Source of the DNA: a bacterium
GTDB lineage: Bacteria > UBP14 > UBA6098 > JAFGQG01
DNA length: 60,726 bases
Direction: 5' to 3'
Assembly: GCA_016930435.1 (NCBI GenBank)
Contig: JAFGGQ010000108.1
Location: forward strand, 1 to 60,726
Every line of letters starts with the position of its first letter. Positions within the stretch are counted from its first letter, which is position 1. A program made the translations under genes and the position numbers. Below are positions 30,401 to 37,310 of this stretch, piece by piece. The notes beneath the pieces are model-generated. The model was given only the letters and a program-made list of their open reading frames with translations, searched no databases and was not told the origin of the DNA.

Positions 30401-31207
30401 GACCTTGGTATTCGCTACCTCTTCAACAATTGGAGCGATGGTGGCGACCGTATGCACATCATCGATTTTTCGGGCGGACCACTATTCCTTACCGCCTATT
30501 ACGATAGACAAGCCAAGTGCACCATTCTCAAGGAACCCTACCAGCGCTATGGAAGCATAACCCTGGGCGATTCTACATATTACGGAGTAGGGGAGTTGGT
30601 TTCCTGGCTTGAGCTGGGAGAAACTTACCAGATGGGCGTGAGCTGGATCGATATAAGCAGCGATTCCTCTTATACCTTCGCTTTCTGGAGCGATGGAGGA
30701 GCAAGGTTCCACGAAATCGGACCTATCGCTCATGAAGTTACTTACATCGCTTATTATAACCAGGCTTTCTTGATTTTCGATTTCGAGATAACGCCTCCTG
30801 AATGGTATATCGGACTAATGAACGTTTCCGAAACCAAGAGTATGGACCCCCGGGATGGGATCTTCATCGAAAATTCCGGAAATGTCCCCCTACAGTTCTC
30901 TCTGAATGTATCCAATCCAGGAGCATATTGGACGCCAGGGGTCAGGATCGGTTATAATCAGTTTGTTCTACGGGGGCATTTTAATGATTTAACCACGCCA
31001 CCGGATGAGTTCCACCCATATTTCGACGTAATAAAGGGTTCACCAACCCTGGCTACCGACTTTATCTTCGGCCCGGAGGGGGATTACCTGGCTCCCGACG
31101 ATGACCTTTACCTGTGGCTGCAATTCCTTTCCCCTATAGCGAGCACTGTTTACGAGGAAGAACAGATACTGATACTGACCATTACCGGCCATATCCCACT
31201 CGAGTAG
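24482..31207 (+). CDS. giant surface protein: Asp-box propeller plus alternating repeat array
   Basis: Extracellular protein of 2241 residues with an N-terminal signal or anchor helix (KVIIFIEICVIFLFLMGIAV). TTG start with AAGGAGG 7 bases upstream. Residues about 138-530 form a sialidase-type propeller with five Asp-box motifs (STDGGATF, STNGGTSF, SPTGGTSW, SYDYGGSF, SSDQGISF). No sialidase arginine triad is evident, so enzymatic activity is doubtful. A unit Z (nt 26862-27108) and a unit W (27112-27360) follow. Ten units of about 80 residues come next, in five alternating X-Y pairs, then W again and three more Z units. Z and W resemble divergent InlB B-type repeats. The C-terminal 145 residues (about 2097-2241) form a separate beta domain with no 'YPNPFN' sorting signal. 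It may be an adhesin or surface scaffold; no function is established. Confidence 0.85.
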   Translation: MRNKVIIFIEICVIFLFLMGIAVNRKPILREACELADPTCKTQPKKGLLTKTIYDPLSSTEESNIPDWVRQAVTDHLNKASYSDLVSGYRAIRQHNWDDFEALVERYRRLSIRRESPGLDESPASPLDFTSDRRVNDVSYGMQFQPAVCTGSDGIIYVTWGDDSYTGNWSIYFSKSTDGGATFTSRVLVDGVGQNMRPRIAVSGVGSAARVYIAYTYIYDAEYYDYDIYLSYSTNGGTSFGSIVGIGTSTSYEDICDIVADNAHYVYLAYTYGYTEGGGCDAEEAEVDIVLRVSPTGGTSWYSGVYIASQGDRDEYLPSLAVSGSGSGATLHFAYTYDPSGGGGADYDVYYKKITSAGSGSPSIGPMIPVATDVYDELVVPGGIDVGTDNNPQLAYIYNSPSTGDEIYYRRSYDYGGSFAGAVPVAVFTNDQTDATIALDPLNNPFIVYRDSRTGPPHIYLTWSSDQGISFNFPRIVNTPPSPSADSAFWPTISMYKPDWVRRVDIVWWDKRYDDGDIYYNGNLQNAVSLDVNFIPDTYTWGNVQFQWWAFGEHHDTTLMDATYQIWYDPDPVNFPLLDQYWSGSSASERWASVVIPSAGWNYYPPDYWVPVSPGAYTVNYYHQYYVTFHPQKGNPTTCPHTMTNAFITYYSFGAMVDTSANNISPVATWCDKNSAYTFVDTMLLSPHQRWASVSGVLGGIITGPITIDPLFYHQWKPVVFFAGLSDTNTVCTIQHYQCNIPHLECGLWDSWSEWTDCGSYVQFESLSTAGYYAIDPTTIMDTSYFTTTIRYLHEVTVRVRNDFGAGTVIVDGVTYPSPYVAEWGPSTVHSIAAVSPQAFGDSVRYIFDYWSDTGDSAHDVIIPTYSITYTAYFVAQYHVTITWTGPTGGHVPELLGEGWYEEGSLIPISTTPVFDSLVDIRYGFSHWSSFPEGAYIADISDPSTNLLVDGWYDLTANYSIQYLFAVYNPGGYDSPYPPIGEWWYNAGTAVAGSTAAEDPIHCVYCSGYHGTGSLGDGTGNSFSFYIGEPSSVTWQWSPQLILQVISEYGTPMPPMGYSCITPGTEVTAFVPSPFYIGSNIRATCIGWTGTGSVPPSGSGNMFTFTMNVNSSITWLWVLEYRFTVNNPLGIDTPIPPVGSYWYPNGTEVTGSVTSPFGDYVCIGFIGTGSLPSSPMPTFAFIINSPSSVTWQWADFEETFSLTVNSPYGNPRPFGTTYYVPGTNLSARVTSPYYDTVTEGVRYILDNFVGTGSAPSGTDTLCTFIINMNSTITWNWHTQYRFVVNNPHGYDSPVPPVGEYWYDTGTLVTGSITSPVEDTIICTGYTGTGSLVSDTTLNFSFNISSPSSVTWEWLVEIYRLTVYSDYGTPDPPVGENNYSPGTEITATVDPSIPLAEGERMSCTGYTGTGSVPPSGTGNSVTFTINAHSSITWHWQHQYRLVVDNPGGYDTPVPPEGENWFEAGGFVDAFVTSPAGTMYCVGYYGAGDLPDTVYGYDHAEFFITQPSQISWIWLGQSSVVRLDVFSSYGEPYPDVGLHYYPRGVNVNAFINRSDSIGVGRRYFCEGFTGSGSVPSSGSDTLISFIINSNSTVSWHWSLQYRFIVYNPGGYDSPYPAAGTWWFESGSEINGSVVSPDDTMYCIGYEGTGALGSGVTPYFSFNLTSPSTVEWLWAGESDVVSLTVSSEYGNPDPPVGTFYYLLGSLIEAQVESELLPSPGVRQHCTGWEGTGSVPSTGDTAWLIFAISRNSVLDWSWDLEYFLDLDYSGTGGLVPWQVGEGWHAAGSEVTIKTENPIDGGFLYYGFIKWESFPPGASIANPFRDSTSILLNDTYLLTAEYDIAVPCTVRKEPPQELGVIYIDGTEYYDPVVPMWWAERSVHNIGVSTPDSSDEIKYTFSHWNDGGALFHNTPPIIDTANFVAFYDYQYRCRIEKDPLHENGWIRVDRDYYYDDTWEGWMDPSVYHEVEVSEIDEDTDLGIRYLFNNWSDGGDRMHIIDFSGGPLFLTAYYDRQAKCTILKEPYQRYGSITLGDSTYYGVGELVSWLELGETYQMGVSWIDISSDSSYTFAFWSDGGARFHEIGPIAHEVTYIAYYNQAFLIFDFEITPPEWYIGLMNVSETKSMDPRDGIFIENSGNVPLQFSLNVSNPGAYWTPGVRIGYNQFVLRGHFNDLTTPPDEFHPYFDVIKGSPTLATDFIFGPEGDYLAPDDDLYLWLQFLSPIASTVYEEEQILILTITGHIPLE
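27364..29750 (+). repeat. five alternating X-Y protein repeats within the 2241-residue protein
   Basis: Ten units of roughly 235-248 bases (about 80 residues). Each contains a C-x-G-(Y/W/F)-x-GTGS-like core near 27512, 27746, 27980, 28228, 28460, 28700, 28931, 29181, 29412 and 29660. Odd units (X) read V-x-NPxGYDxPxPPxGxxW and end PSSVTWQW. Even units (Y) read L-x-V-x-SxYGxPxPPxG, carry GSVPPSG after the core, and end NSSITWxW. Copies differ clearly in DNA sequence, so this is an old protein repeat and not a recent tandem duplication. Confidence 0.85.
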
Positions 31208-31310
31208 TTGGCCTGTAAGGTTTCGAGTCGGTATCAAGGTCATTTGTAATTCGAGTATAAAGTATATACGCGAGAAACATCGTAGATGTTTAATTATTGT
31301 AAAAAAAAAC

Positions 31311-32258
31311 CTATTCCCGGAAATGATCATACCCAAAACGGGTAAGTTGGGAACGGGCTTCGCCCTCGATTAGAATGATCCCTTTTTTCTTTGTGATTTC
31401 TCCCACCAGATAACCGGGTACTTTCCCCTTTAAATTTGGTGGAACGGTATAGACCAATTCGAAATCTTCCCCACCGTAGAGGGCGTAATCAAGTGCTGAC
31501 TGGCCCAACTTCGCTGCCGCGTCGCTGACCTCAGCTTCGATAGGGACCTTATCCGCATAGATCAACGCGCCGGTTTTGCTGGCTTCACAAATGTTGCGGA
31601 TTTCAGAAGCCAGGCCGTCACTGACATCCTCCATTGCCGTTGCAGAGGCGGAAACCTGAGCGGAAATATCGAAGCGGGGAAATGGCTCGGTATGCATCAG
31701 CTTTACCCTATCGAACCCTTTTATATCTTGACGGTGTAAGTTCAAGCCAGCAGTAGAGCCCCCAAGCTGCCCTGAAACATAGATCAGGTCGCCTGGTTTA
31801 GCCCCCGCCCGGGTAACCAGCCGGGACCTCTCCACTTCCCCTATCAGGGTCAGGGAAATGATTACCTGATTGCTGTGAGTGGTATCACCTCCGATAATAG
31901 ACCCGCCATATTCCCGGCAGGCGAAATACATTCCCTCATAAATACCCTCAATGGTCTCAACATTGGTATTTTCAGTAAGGGCCAGGGAAACCAGTGCATA
32001 AAGCGGAGTGCCACCCATGGCAGCAATATCGGATTGATTGCTGACCATAGCCTTTATGCCAATCTGACGGGGAGTAAAGTAATCAAGGGAAAAATGATCC
32101 CCCTCACAAAGCATATCCGTTGTTAAAAGAAGATATTTCTCACCCATTCTGATTACCGCAGCATCATCCCCTACATCAACAATGATATTAGGATCATCAC
32201 TCTTGCGGGTTAACCTTTCGATAAGCTTGAACTCTCCCCCTAATTCCGATATTTTCAT
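31311..32258 (-). CDS. thiL: thiamine-monophosphate kinase
   Basis: Phosphorylates thiamine monophosphate to thiamine pyrophosphate. The 315 residues show the family order: MKISELGGEFKLIERL, VGDDAAVIRMGEKYLLLTTD (metal and ATP site), FTPRQIGIKAMVSNQSDIAAMG, the GGDTTHS motif, MEDVSDGLASEI and YGGEDFELVYTVP. It faces the giant surface gene across a 103-base convergent gap and has its own sigma-70-like promoter. No TPP riboswitch is visible upstream. Confidence 0.95.
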   Translation of the reverse strand: MKISELGGEFKLIERLTRKSDDPNIIVDVGDDAAVIRMGEKYLLLTTDMLCEGDHFSLDYFTPRQIGIKAMVSNQSDIAAMGGTPLYALVSLALTENTNVETIEGIYEGMYFACREYGGSIIGGDTTHSNQVIISLTLIGEVERSRLVTRAGAKPGDLIYVSGQLGGSTAGLNLHRQDIKGFDRVKLMHTEPFPRFDISAQVSASATAMEDVSDGLASEIRNICEASKTGALIYADKVPIEAEVSDAAAKLGQSALDYALYGGEDFELVYTVPPNLKGKVPGYLVGEITKKKGIILIEGEARSQLTRFGYDHFRE

Positions 32259-32297
32259 ATTTTCCGCTGCTTTTTTTAATTTTTGAACTTTTTTCGC

Positions 32298-32326
32298 AAT
32301 TTAGTTTAAACAACGTAATATTGCAA
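32298..32326 (-). promoter_or_regulatory. sigma-70-like promoter for thiL
   Basis: Minus strand: TTGCAA (32326-32321), spacer 17, TAAATT (32303-32298), 39 bases before the ATG. Same -10 box as four other sites. Confidence 0.45.
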
Positions 32327-32399
32327 CGGAATTTTTCAGGCTATTTCATAGCAGTTTATAGTCCTACTTATCCGATACAGGGCAAATGCCCCGGGCAGA

Positions 32400-33317
32400 T
32401 CAGCCCACAATAATCTCATTTCGATGGGTAGTACCCTCCAATGCTCTGGAACCAGGCCACATCACGCAGTTTTCAAGATGTACCCCTTCCCCGATCCGGC
32501 AATCGCGCCCGATAGAATTGTAGCCCTCTAATTTAACATTTGCGGCGAAATTGACGTTATCCCCAGAATAGAGATTATTATGGATAGCGGGAGAGGATGG
32601 TAACGTAATAGAATTATTAACCAGAATGTCCCGGTGTAATTTCAGGTAGCTTTCCGGGGTTCCGGTATCAGCCCAGTATCCCCTGTGTATATAAGCCATT
32701 AATTGACCGGGCATCTCGGAAAGTGCCTTAAGGTAGAAGTCGGTAATTGGGAAGGCAGTTTTATCCGGAAAGAGTTCGAAAATCGCAGTATTTATAACAA
32801 TAATTCCAGTAAATGTCAAGTTATTTATGGACGATTTATTCTCTTTAGATGCACCTCCGATAGCCACAATTCTGTTCTCGGTGTCAAAATAAACGGTGTT
32901 AAAAGCTGGTGAGTGTGTAAGGACCAGGGTGGCTAAAGGTTGGTGTCTCTGGTGAAACCTGATCACGGCGTCCAGGTCGATATCGTTTATAACATCCCCG
33001 TTATGGACTAAAAAACTGTCCTGGCCAAATACGAAATCCCTTATGTTTTTTATCCCTCCGCCAGTACCCAGAATGGGATTTTCCGGATAGATTTGGAATT
33101 CACAGGTTCTTTTTTTCAGGCTATTTACATAGGATTCTATCTGTTTTCCCAGGTGGTGTGTATTCAGCGCAAAGGACCTTATTCCATGATGCTCAAGGTG
33201 ATCGAGTATATGACCCAGAACCGGTTTATTTAGTACCGGGAACAGGGGTTTTGGTTTAAGATCGCTGTATGGTTTCAACCGGTTGCCGTATCCTGCGCAG
33301 AGTATAAAAGCTTTCAT
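32400..33317 (-). CDS. sugar-phosphate nucleotidyltransferase with beta-helix tail
   Basis: Protein of the NTP_transferase family that activates a sugar-1-phosphate with an NTP; 305 residues. N-terminal ILCAGYGNRLKPYSDLKPKP is the nucleotide-binding signature, followed by LGTGGGIKN, VHNGDVINDID and WADTGTPESYL. The C-terminal end has a few hexapeptide turns (YNSIGRDCRIGEGVHLENCV). Overall it resembles mannose-1-phosphate guanylyltransferase or MurNAc/GlcNAc-1-P uridyltransferase-type enzymes; substrate cannot be fixed. I start at MKAFILCAGYG (33317), nine bases after the pfkA stop; a longer frame reaching 33389 would overlap pfkA. It is co-directional with pfkA. Confidence 0.87.
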   Translation of the reverse strand: MKAFILCAGYGNRLKPYSDLKPKPLFPVLNKPVLGHILDHLEHHGIRSFALNTHHLGKQIESYVNSLKKRTCEFQIYPENPILGTGGGIKNIRDFVFGQDSFLVHNGDVINDIDLDAVIRFHQRHQPLATLVLTHSPAFNTVYFDTENRIVAIGGASKENKSSINNLTFTGIIVINTAIFELFPDKTAFPITDFYLKALSEMPGQLMAYIHRGYWADTGTPESYLKLHRDILVNNSITLPSSPAIHNNLYSGDNVNFAANVKLEGYNSIGRDCRIGEGVHLENCVMWPGSRALEGTTHRNEIIVG

Positions 33318-33325
33318 CAGGGTCT

Positions 33326-34294
33326 TCAGGTAGAGAGTATCTCGGAAATTTTCAGTAGTTCTGAGGATATTTGCCGTTTTTTTGACCACACATCTTTGAG
33401 GTGAACAAAAGATATCTCGTTTCGGTCTAATCCCACCATTTTCAGGGTTATTCCTTTCCGGATCGCTTCTACTGCGGCGACTCCCAGCCGGCTGGCGTTG
33501 ATCCGGTCTATAGCGGTGGGCTTGCCCCCACGTTGAATGTGTCCCAGTATTGAAACCCTGGTTTCCCAGGCAGTTTTCTTTCGGATCTTTTTCTCGATAT
33601 CAAAAGCACCTCCGGCATCATCCCCCTCGGCTATCACCACGATAGAGCTGATCTTGCCTTTTTGGTGTCCTTTTTTGAGTTTTTCTATTAGCAGATCGAT
33701 GTGTGAAATGGTTTCCGGTACCAGGACTTCCTCAGCGCCCCCGGCAATTCCGGTATAAAGTGCGATATAACCCGCTTGTCGCCCCATTACCTCGACCAGG
33801 AAAAGGCGTTCGTGTGAAGTGGCTGTATCCCTCAACCGATCAATCGCATCAACCGCTACATTCAAGGCGGTGTCAAAGCCGATGGTATAATCGGTGCCGT
33901 AAAGGTCATTATCTATTGTTCCCGGGATGCCTATCCCTGCTATACCCGTCTGTTCAATCAGTTCGGAAAGACCGTGCATGGAACCATCCCCTCCGATCAC
34001 TATCAGCCCTTCCAACCGATGCTTTTCGAGTACTGCTGCCGCTTTCCTAATACCTTTAGTCTCGAGAAATTCCGGGCACCTTGCAGTTTGCAAAATAGTG
34101 CCGCCAAGATTGATGATATTTCCCACCGTCCTGGAATTCATGGCGACTGAATCATCTTTTATCAAGCCGCAATAACCCTTTTTGAATCCTATAACCTTGA
34201 TATTGTACACCCGTGCGGTGCGAACAACTGCCCGGATAGCAGCGTTCATACCCGAGGAATCACCCCCGCTGGTCAATAAACCGATCTTTTTCAT
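33326..34294 (-). CDS. pfkA: ATP-dependent 6-phosphofructokinase
   Basis: Key glycolytic enzyme forming fructose-1,6-bisphosphate; 322 residues, normal for bacterial PfkA. Motifs: IGLLTSGGDSSGMNAAIR (ATP site), IGGDGSMHG, GIPGTIDNDLYGTDYTIGFD with the catalytic aspartate, GRQAGYIAL and LGHIQRGGKPTAIDR. The glycine after GGD and the glycine before TIDND are the residues that go with ATP as phosphoryl donor; pyrophosphate enzymes have Asp and Lys there. It is divergent from the epimerase gene at 34427, with back-to-back promoters. The nucleotidyltransferase follows in the same direction. Confidence 0.95.
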   Translation of the reverse strand: MKKIGLLTSGGDSSGMNAAIRAVVRTARVYNIKVIGFKKGYCGLIKDDSVAMNSRTVGNIINLGGTILQTARCPEFLETKGIRKAAAVLEKHRLEGLIVIGGDGSMHGLSELIEQTGIAGIGIPGTIDNDLYGTDYTIGFDTALNVAVDAIDRLRDTATSHERLFLVEVMGRQAGYIALYTGIAGGAEEVLVPETISHIDLLIEKLKKGHQKGKISSIVVIAEGDDAGGAFDIEKKIRKKTAWETRVSILGHIQRGGKPTAIDRINASRLGVAAVEAIRKGITLKMVGLDRNEISFVHLKDVWSKKRQISSELLKISEILST

Positions 34295-34320
34295 GCCTTA
34301 CTCCGGTTAACACTTTTGTT

Positions 34321-34348
34321 AATATAAGATACATTTTTAAATAATCAA
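34321..34348 (-). promoter_or_regulatory. sigma-70-like promoter for pfkA
   Basis: Minus strand: TTGATT (34348-34343), spacer 16, TATATT (34326-34321), 26 bases before the ATG. Its -35 box is 7 bases from the -35 box of the divergent epimerase promoter. Confidence 0.42.
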
Positions 34349-34355
34349 CTTTTGC

Positions 34356-34383
34356 TTGCGTTTTTTGGTATTATGAATATTAT
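34356..34383 (+). promoter_or_regulatory. sigma-70-like promoter for the 34427 epimerase operon
   Basis: TTGCGT (34356-34361), spacer 16, TATTAT (34378-34383), 43 bases before ATG. Back-to-back with the pfkA promoter, so the two could compete for RNA polymerase or share a regulator. Confidence 0.42.
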
Positions 34384-34426
34384 TAAAAATTTGGTTTTAA
34401 AGCAATAGCAAATTTAAAGGAGGATC

Positions 34427-35356
34427 ATGGCCAAAATTCTGGTGACCGGTGGAGCGGGTTTTATCGGTTCCTGGGTTGCCCAAAAATATATGGAGAATTT
34501 TCATGAAGTTGTAGTCCTTGACGATCTTTCCATGGGCTTTAAAAGCAATCTGCCCGAAGGCGCTAAATTTTACCAGATCGATATTCGCAGCGCTGCTCTG
34601 GATAAGCTTTTCGAGATGGAACGTTTTGATTATGTAAACCACCACGCAGCCCAGATCAGCGTTCGAAAATCTGTCGATGATCCCGCTCATGATGCGGATA
34701 TTAACCTGATCGGCACCCTGAACCTACTGAAGTCGTCGGTGAAGTGGGGGGTCAAAAAATTCATCTTTGCTTCTACAGGTGGAGCTATATACGGGGAACA
34801 GCAAACATTTCCCGCAGGGGAGGAGCATCCCGCCAATCCACTCTGCCCTTATGGTATCCATAAACTGACCGTAGAGAAGTACCTATATTATTTCAGGTAT
34901 AATTTCGGCTTGAACTATGTTATTCTCCGTTACGCCAATGTTTACGGTCCACGCCAGAATCCTTTCGGTGAGGCCGGTGTGGTGGCAATATTTGCCAAGA
35001 AAATGCTCCGCAATGAACCAGTTACTATTAACGGCGAAGGAAAACAGAGCCGCGATTTCGTATATGTTGGGGAGGTAGCCCGTGCAAATCTCCTGGCGCT
35101 GGAGTATCCTCAATCCGATTTTTTCAATATCGGGACGGGTAAGGAAACCGATATCAATACTATATATGAACATTTGAGCCTGTACTGCAATTATCATCAG
35201 GCGGCGCGGTATGGCCCACCGCTGGAGGGCGAACAGCTCAGGAGCAGCATTTCTTTCGCAAAGGCCAGGGATAATCTGGGGTGGTCGCCGGAGATCGGCA
35301 TTGAGACCGGGTTGGATTATACTGCGCAGTATTTTAAAGCGTTGCACAAGAGTTGA
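34427..35356 (+). CDS. NAD-dependent epimerase/dehydratase (UDP-glucose 4-epimerase-like)
   Basis: Extended SDR of 309 residues. Rossmann motif VTGGAGFIGSW at residues 6-16, HHAAQISVRKSV, the active-site STGGAIYGEQ and catalytic YGIHK, RYANVYGPRQNPFGEAGVV, then GKQSRDFVYVGEVARA. This matches the GalE-like branch that interconverts UDP-sugars (glucose/galactose or GlcNAc/GalNAc). AAAGGAGG precedes the ATG by 5 bases. It leads a run of genes (methyltransferase, YggS, QueF, DUF401) with no clear common pathway. Confidence 0.9.
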   Translation: MAKILVTGGAGFIGSWVAQKYMENFHEVVVLDDLSMGFKSNLPEGAKFYQIDIRSAALDKLFEMERFDYVNHHAAQISVRKSVDDPAHDADINLIGTLNLLKSSVKWGVKKFIFASTGGAIYGEQQTFPAGEEHPANPLCPYGIHKLTVEKYLYYFRYNFGLNYVILRYANVYGPRQNPFGEAGVVAIFAKKMLRNEPVTINGEGKQSRDFVYVGEVARANLLALEYPQSDFFNIGTGKETDINTIYEHLSLYCNYHQAARYGPPLEGEQLRSSISFAKARDNLGWSPEIGIETGLDYTAQYFKALHKS

Positions 35357-35363
35357 AGCATAT

Positions 35364-36104
35364 ATGAAGAAACTGGGCAAAATACTGTTTAAATACCGTG
35401 GTTATACACCGGTTCCCCTGTTAATTATCCTGGCTTTAGTCGTTACCAAGCGCTATCCTTTTCAGGGTTACTGGAATGAGTTATCGGATCTGGCAGGATT
35501 AGCTGTCGCCATTTTGGGTGAGGTTATAAGGCTGCTGGCCGTGGTTTCAGCGCCCAAGGGTACCAGCGGACGGGAAATACACCTGAAGGCTGATTCCCTG
35601 AGAACCTCCGGTATTTATGCCTATACTCGTAATCCCCTTTACCTGGCGAATTTTATCATTGGACTGGGTTTCTGCATTGTGGTCGGAGTGTGGTGGGTTT
35701 ATATTGCTTATCTGTTCCTGTTCGCTTTTCAATACCGTTTAATAATAGCTGCTGAAGAGCATTTTCTGCTGGAAATATACGGCAACCAATACATAAAATG
35801 GGCGGGTCAGGTTCCCCGGTTTTTTCCTACCTTTGCCGGTAATCCCTATAAGAATCAGAACAGCCCGGAAAAAATAAGCATTAAAGGCATGGTCATGCGT
35901 GAACAGGATACTACTGCGCTGATCTTCCTGGCAGTTTTATTCTGGAAACTCTGGGAACATCTCTGTATTTCCGGCTTCAAGCAGAAACAGAGTGAGATCA
36001 CCGGATTACTGGTTATGGTAGGTGCGGTTCTGGTGTTATGGTTTGTTCTTCGTGTCTGGAAAAAAGGGTGGTTCTTTTTTAAGGAAAGGGGGTCCAAACT
36101 ATGA
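35364..36104 (+). CDS. ICMT/PEMT-like integral membrane methyltransferase
   Basis: Polytopic protein of 246 residues similar to isoprenylcysteine carboxyl methyltransferase and phospholipid methyltransferase families. Signature segments are SGIYAYTRNPLYLANF (SAM-binding side) and EEHFLLEIYGNQYIKWAGQV followed by PRFFP. I count about five or six hydrophobic segments, including two in an unusual C-terminal extension after residue 175. The start is taken at MKKLGKILFKY (35364), 8 bases after the epimerase stop; a longer open frame to 35211 lies inside the epimerase gene. It overlaps the next gene by four bases (ATGA). The methyl acceptor is unknown. Confidence 0.83.
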   Translation: MKKLGKILFKYRGYTPVPLLIILALVVTKRYPFQGYWNELSDLAGLAVAILGEVIRLLAVVSAPKGTSGREIHLKADSLRTSGIYAYTRNPLYLANFIIGLGFCIVVGVWWVYIAYLFLFAFQYRLIIAAEEHFLLEIYGNQYIKWAGQVPRFFPTFAGNPYKNQNSPEKISIKGMVMREQDTTALIFLAVLFWKLWEHLCISGFKQKQSEITGLLVMVGAVLVLWFVLRVWKKGWFFFKERGSKL

Positions 36105-36760
36105 TCGAAGACATTGTGCGTGGGATTTTAGCCGAATTGCCCGAAGGGGTTCAACTGGTGGCGGCAGCGAAGACCCGTACAGCAGAGGAGATCCGTGCGG
36201 CAATTGCTGGGGGATTGAGAATAATAGGTGAGAATTATTATAAGGAGCTGGAGGATGTTTATGCCAAGATCGATGAACCCGGTATAGAGTGGCATTTCAT
36301 AGGGCATCTGCAGAGAAACAAGGTCAAATATGTGGCCCCCCTATGCGATATGATCCAGACATTGGATTCCCATCGTTTGGCTGATGAGATCAATAAACGC
36401 TGCCAGGGATTAGGGAAGGTTATGCCCGTTTTAGTGGAGATCAATAGCGGGAAGGAGGCTCAAAAAAGCGGGGTTCTGCCCGAGAGGGCTGTGGACTTTA
36501 TAAAGGGAATATCAACACTGGAGAATATCAGGGTTCAGGGATTAATGACAATGGGGCCATTTACAGGGAACCCCGAAAACAGCCGGCCTTATTTCCGGAC
36601 AACTAAAAAGCTATTTGATGAGATTAAGGGATTAAAGCTCCCAAATGTTGAGATGAAAAACCTCTCCATGGGTATGACAAACTCCTACAAAATAGCTGTT
36701 GAAGAAGGCTCCAATATGGTGCGTATTGGGACGCGGATATTCGGAGAACGGATACACTGA
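36101..36760 (+). CDS. YggS/PLPBP family pyridoxal-phosphate homeostasis protein
   Basis: Single-domain TIM-barrel PLP-binding protein (219 residues) thought to balance cellular PLP and not to act as an enzyme. PLP lysine K24 in AAAKTRTAEEI; GENYYKELEDVY; WHFIGHLQRNKVKY; VLVEINSGKEAQKSGV; MGMTNSYKIAVEEGSNMVRI with the phosphate-binding loop; and GTRIFGER at the end. The N-terminus is shorter than in E. coli YggS but keeps the first strand. It is translationally coupled to the upstream methyltransferase through ATGA. Confidence 0.93.
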   Translation: MIEDIVRGILAELPEGVQLVAAAKTRTAEEIRAAIAGGLRIIGENYYKELEDVYAKIDEPGIEWHFIGHLQRNKVKYVAPLCDMIQTLDSHRLADEINKRCQGLGKVMPVLVEINSGKEAQKSGVLPERAVDFIKGISTLENIRVQGLMTMGPFTGNPENSRPYFRTTKKLFDEIKGLKLPNVEMKNLSMGMTNSYKIAVEEGSNMVRIGTRIFGERIH

Positions 36761-36870
36761 ATTTGGCTAACCAGTATGGTGTTAAAAATATTGCTTCGTG
36801 AACAAACTCGTTGGGAAAAAATGCTACTGAGGGATCAATAAATTAAATAATTAGGACTAATGGAGAGTGT

Positions 36871-37251
36871 ATGACCGATTATAACGCCGCTCAAGAGGCT
36901 CAAATCGAGGTTCCGGAGGGTGTCAAACTGCAAACCATCCCCTCCGCCGGAAAAAACCCGGTGATCGAGCTTTCTTACCCGGAGTTTCAGAGTTTGTGCC
37001 CTGTATCCAACCGGCATGATCAGGGCAAGGTTACTATAAGGTACAAGCCCAGTGAGAGCATTTTGGAGCAAAAGTCCATTCGGGATTATCTGGCATCCTG
37101 GCGGGAGCTTCATAGCTGGCAGGAATATATCACTGAGGAGATCGCTACTGCGATTCAGGCTGCCTGTAAGCCGGAATGGTTGATCGTGGAGATCACCTGG
37201 GCCGCCCGTGGTGGAATCTATGTTAAGACCCTGGCCAAAAGACCTGAATAG
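36871..37251 (+). CDS. queF: QueF family (preQ0 reductase-like), divergent
   Basis: T-fold protein of 126 residues, the unimodular (type I) QueF length. In QueF it reduces preQ0 to preQ1 with NADPH on the queuosine pathway. Catalytic Cys43 and Asp50 are in SLCPVSNRHD with the correct seven-residue spacing. The NADPH/substrate segment is EQKSIRDYLASWR (usual ESKSLK) and Glu85 in HSWQEY occupies the FhE position. Several usually invariant residues differ, so substrate could have drifted. No other queuosine gene (queC, queD, queE, tgt) is nearby. It starts 110 bases after YggS with GGAGAG before ATG. Confidence 0.8.
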   Translation: MTDYNAAQEAQIEVPEGVKLQTIPSAGKNPVIELSYPEFQSLCPVSNRHDQGKVTIRYKPSESILEQKSIRDYLASWRELHSWQEYITEEIATAIQAACKPEWLIVEITWAARGGIYVKTLAKRPE

Positions 37252-37310
37252 CTATCCAGAGAACAATGATAAATAGAGATCATAATGCAACCTGAGCCGA
37301 AAGTAGAAAG

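Noticed and set aside
31275-31291. Hairpin AAACATC-GTA-GATGTTT between the giant gene and thiL
   Set aside because: It has no T-run on the downstream side for either gene, so it is not a convincing terminator.
35211-35363. N-terminal extension of the ICMT-like gene into the epimerase gene
   Set aside because: It overlaps the epimerase coding region in another frame and has no transmembrane or methyltransferase features. The ATG at 35364 fits the family.
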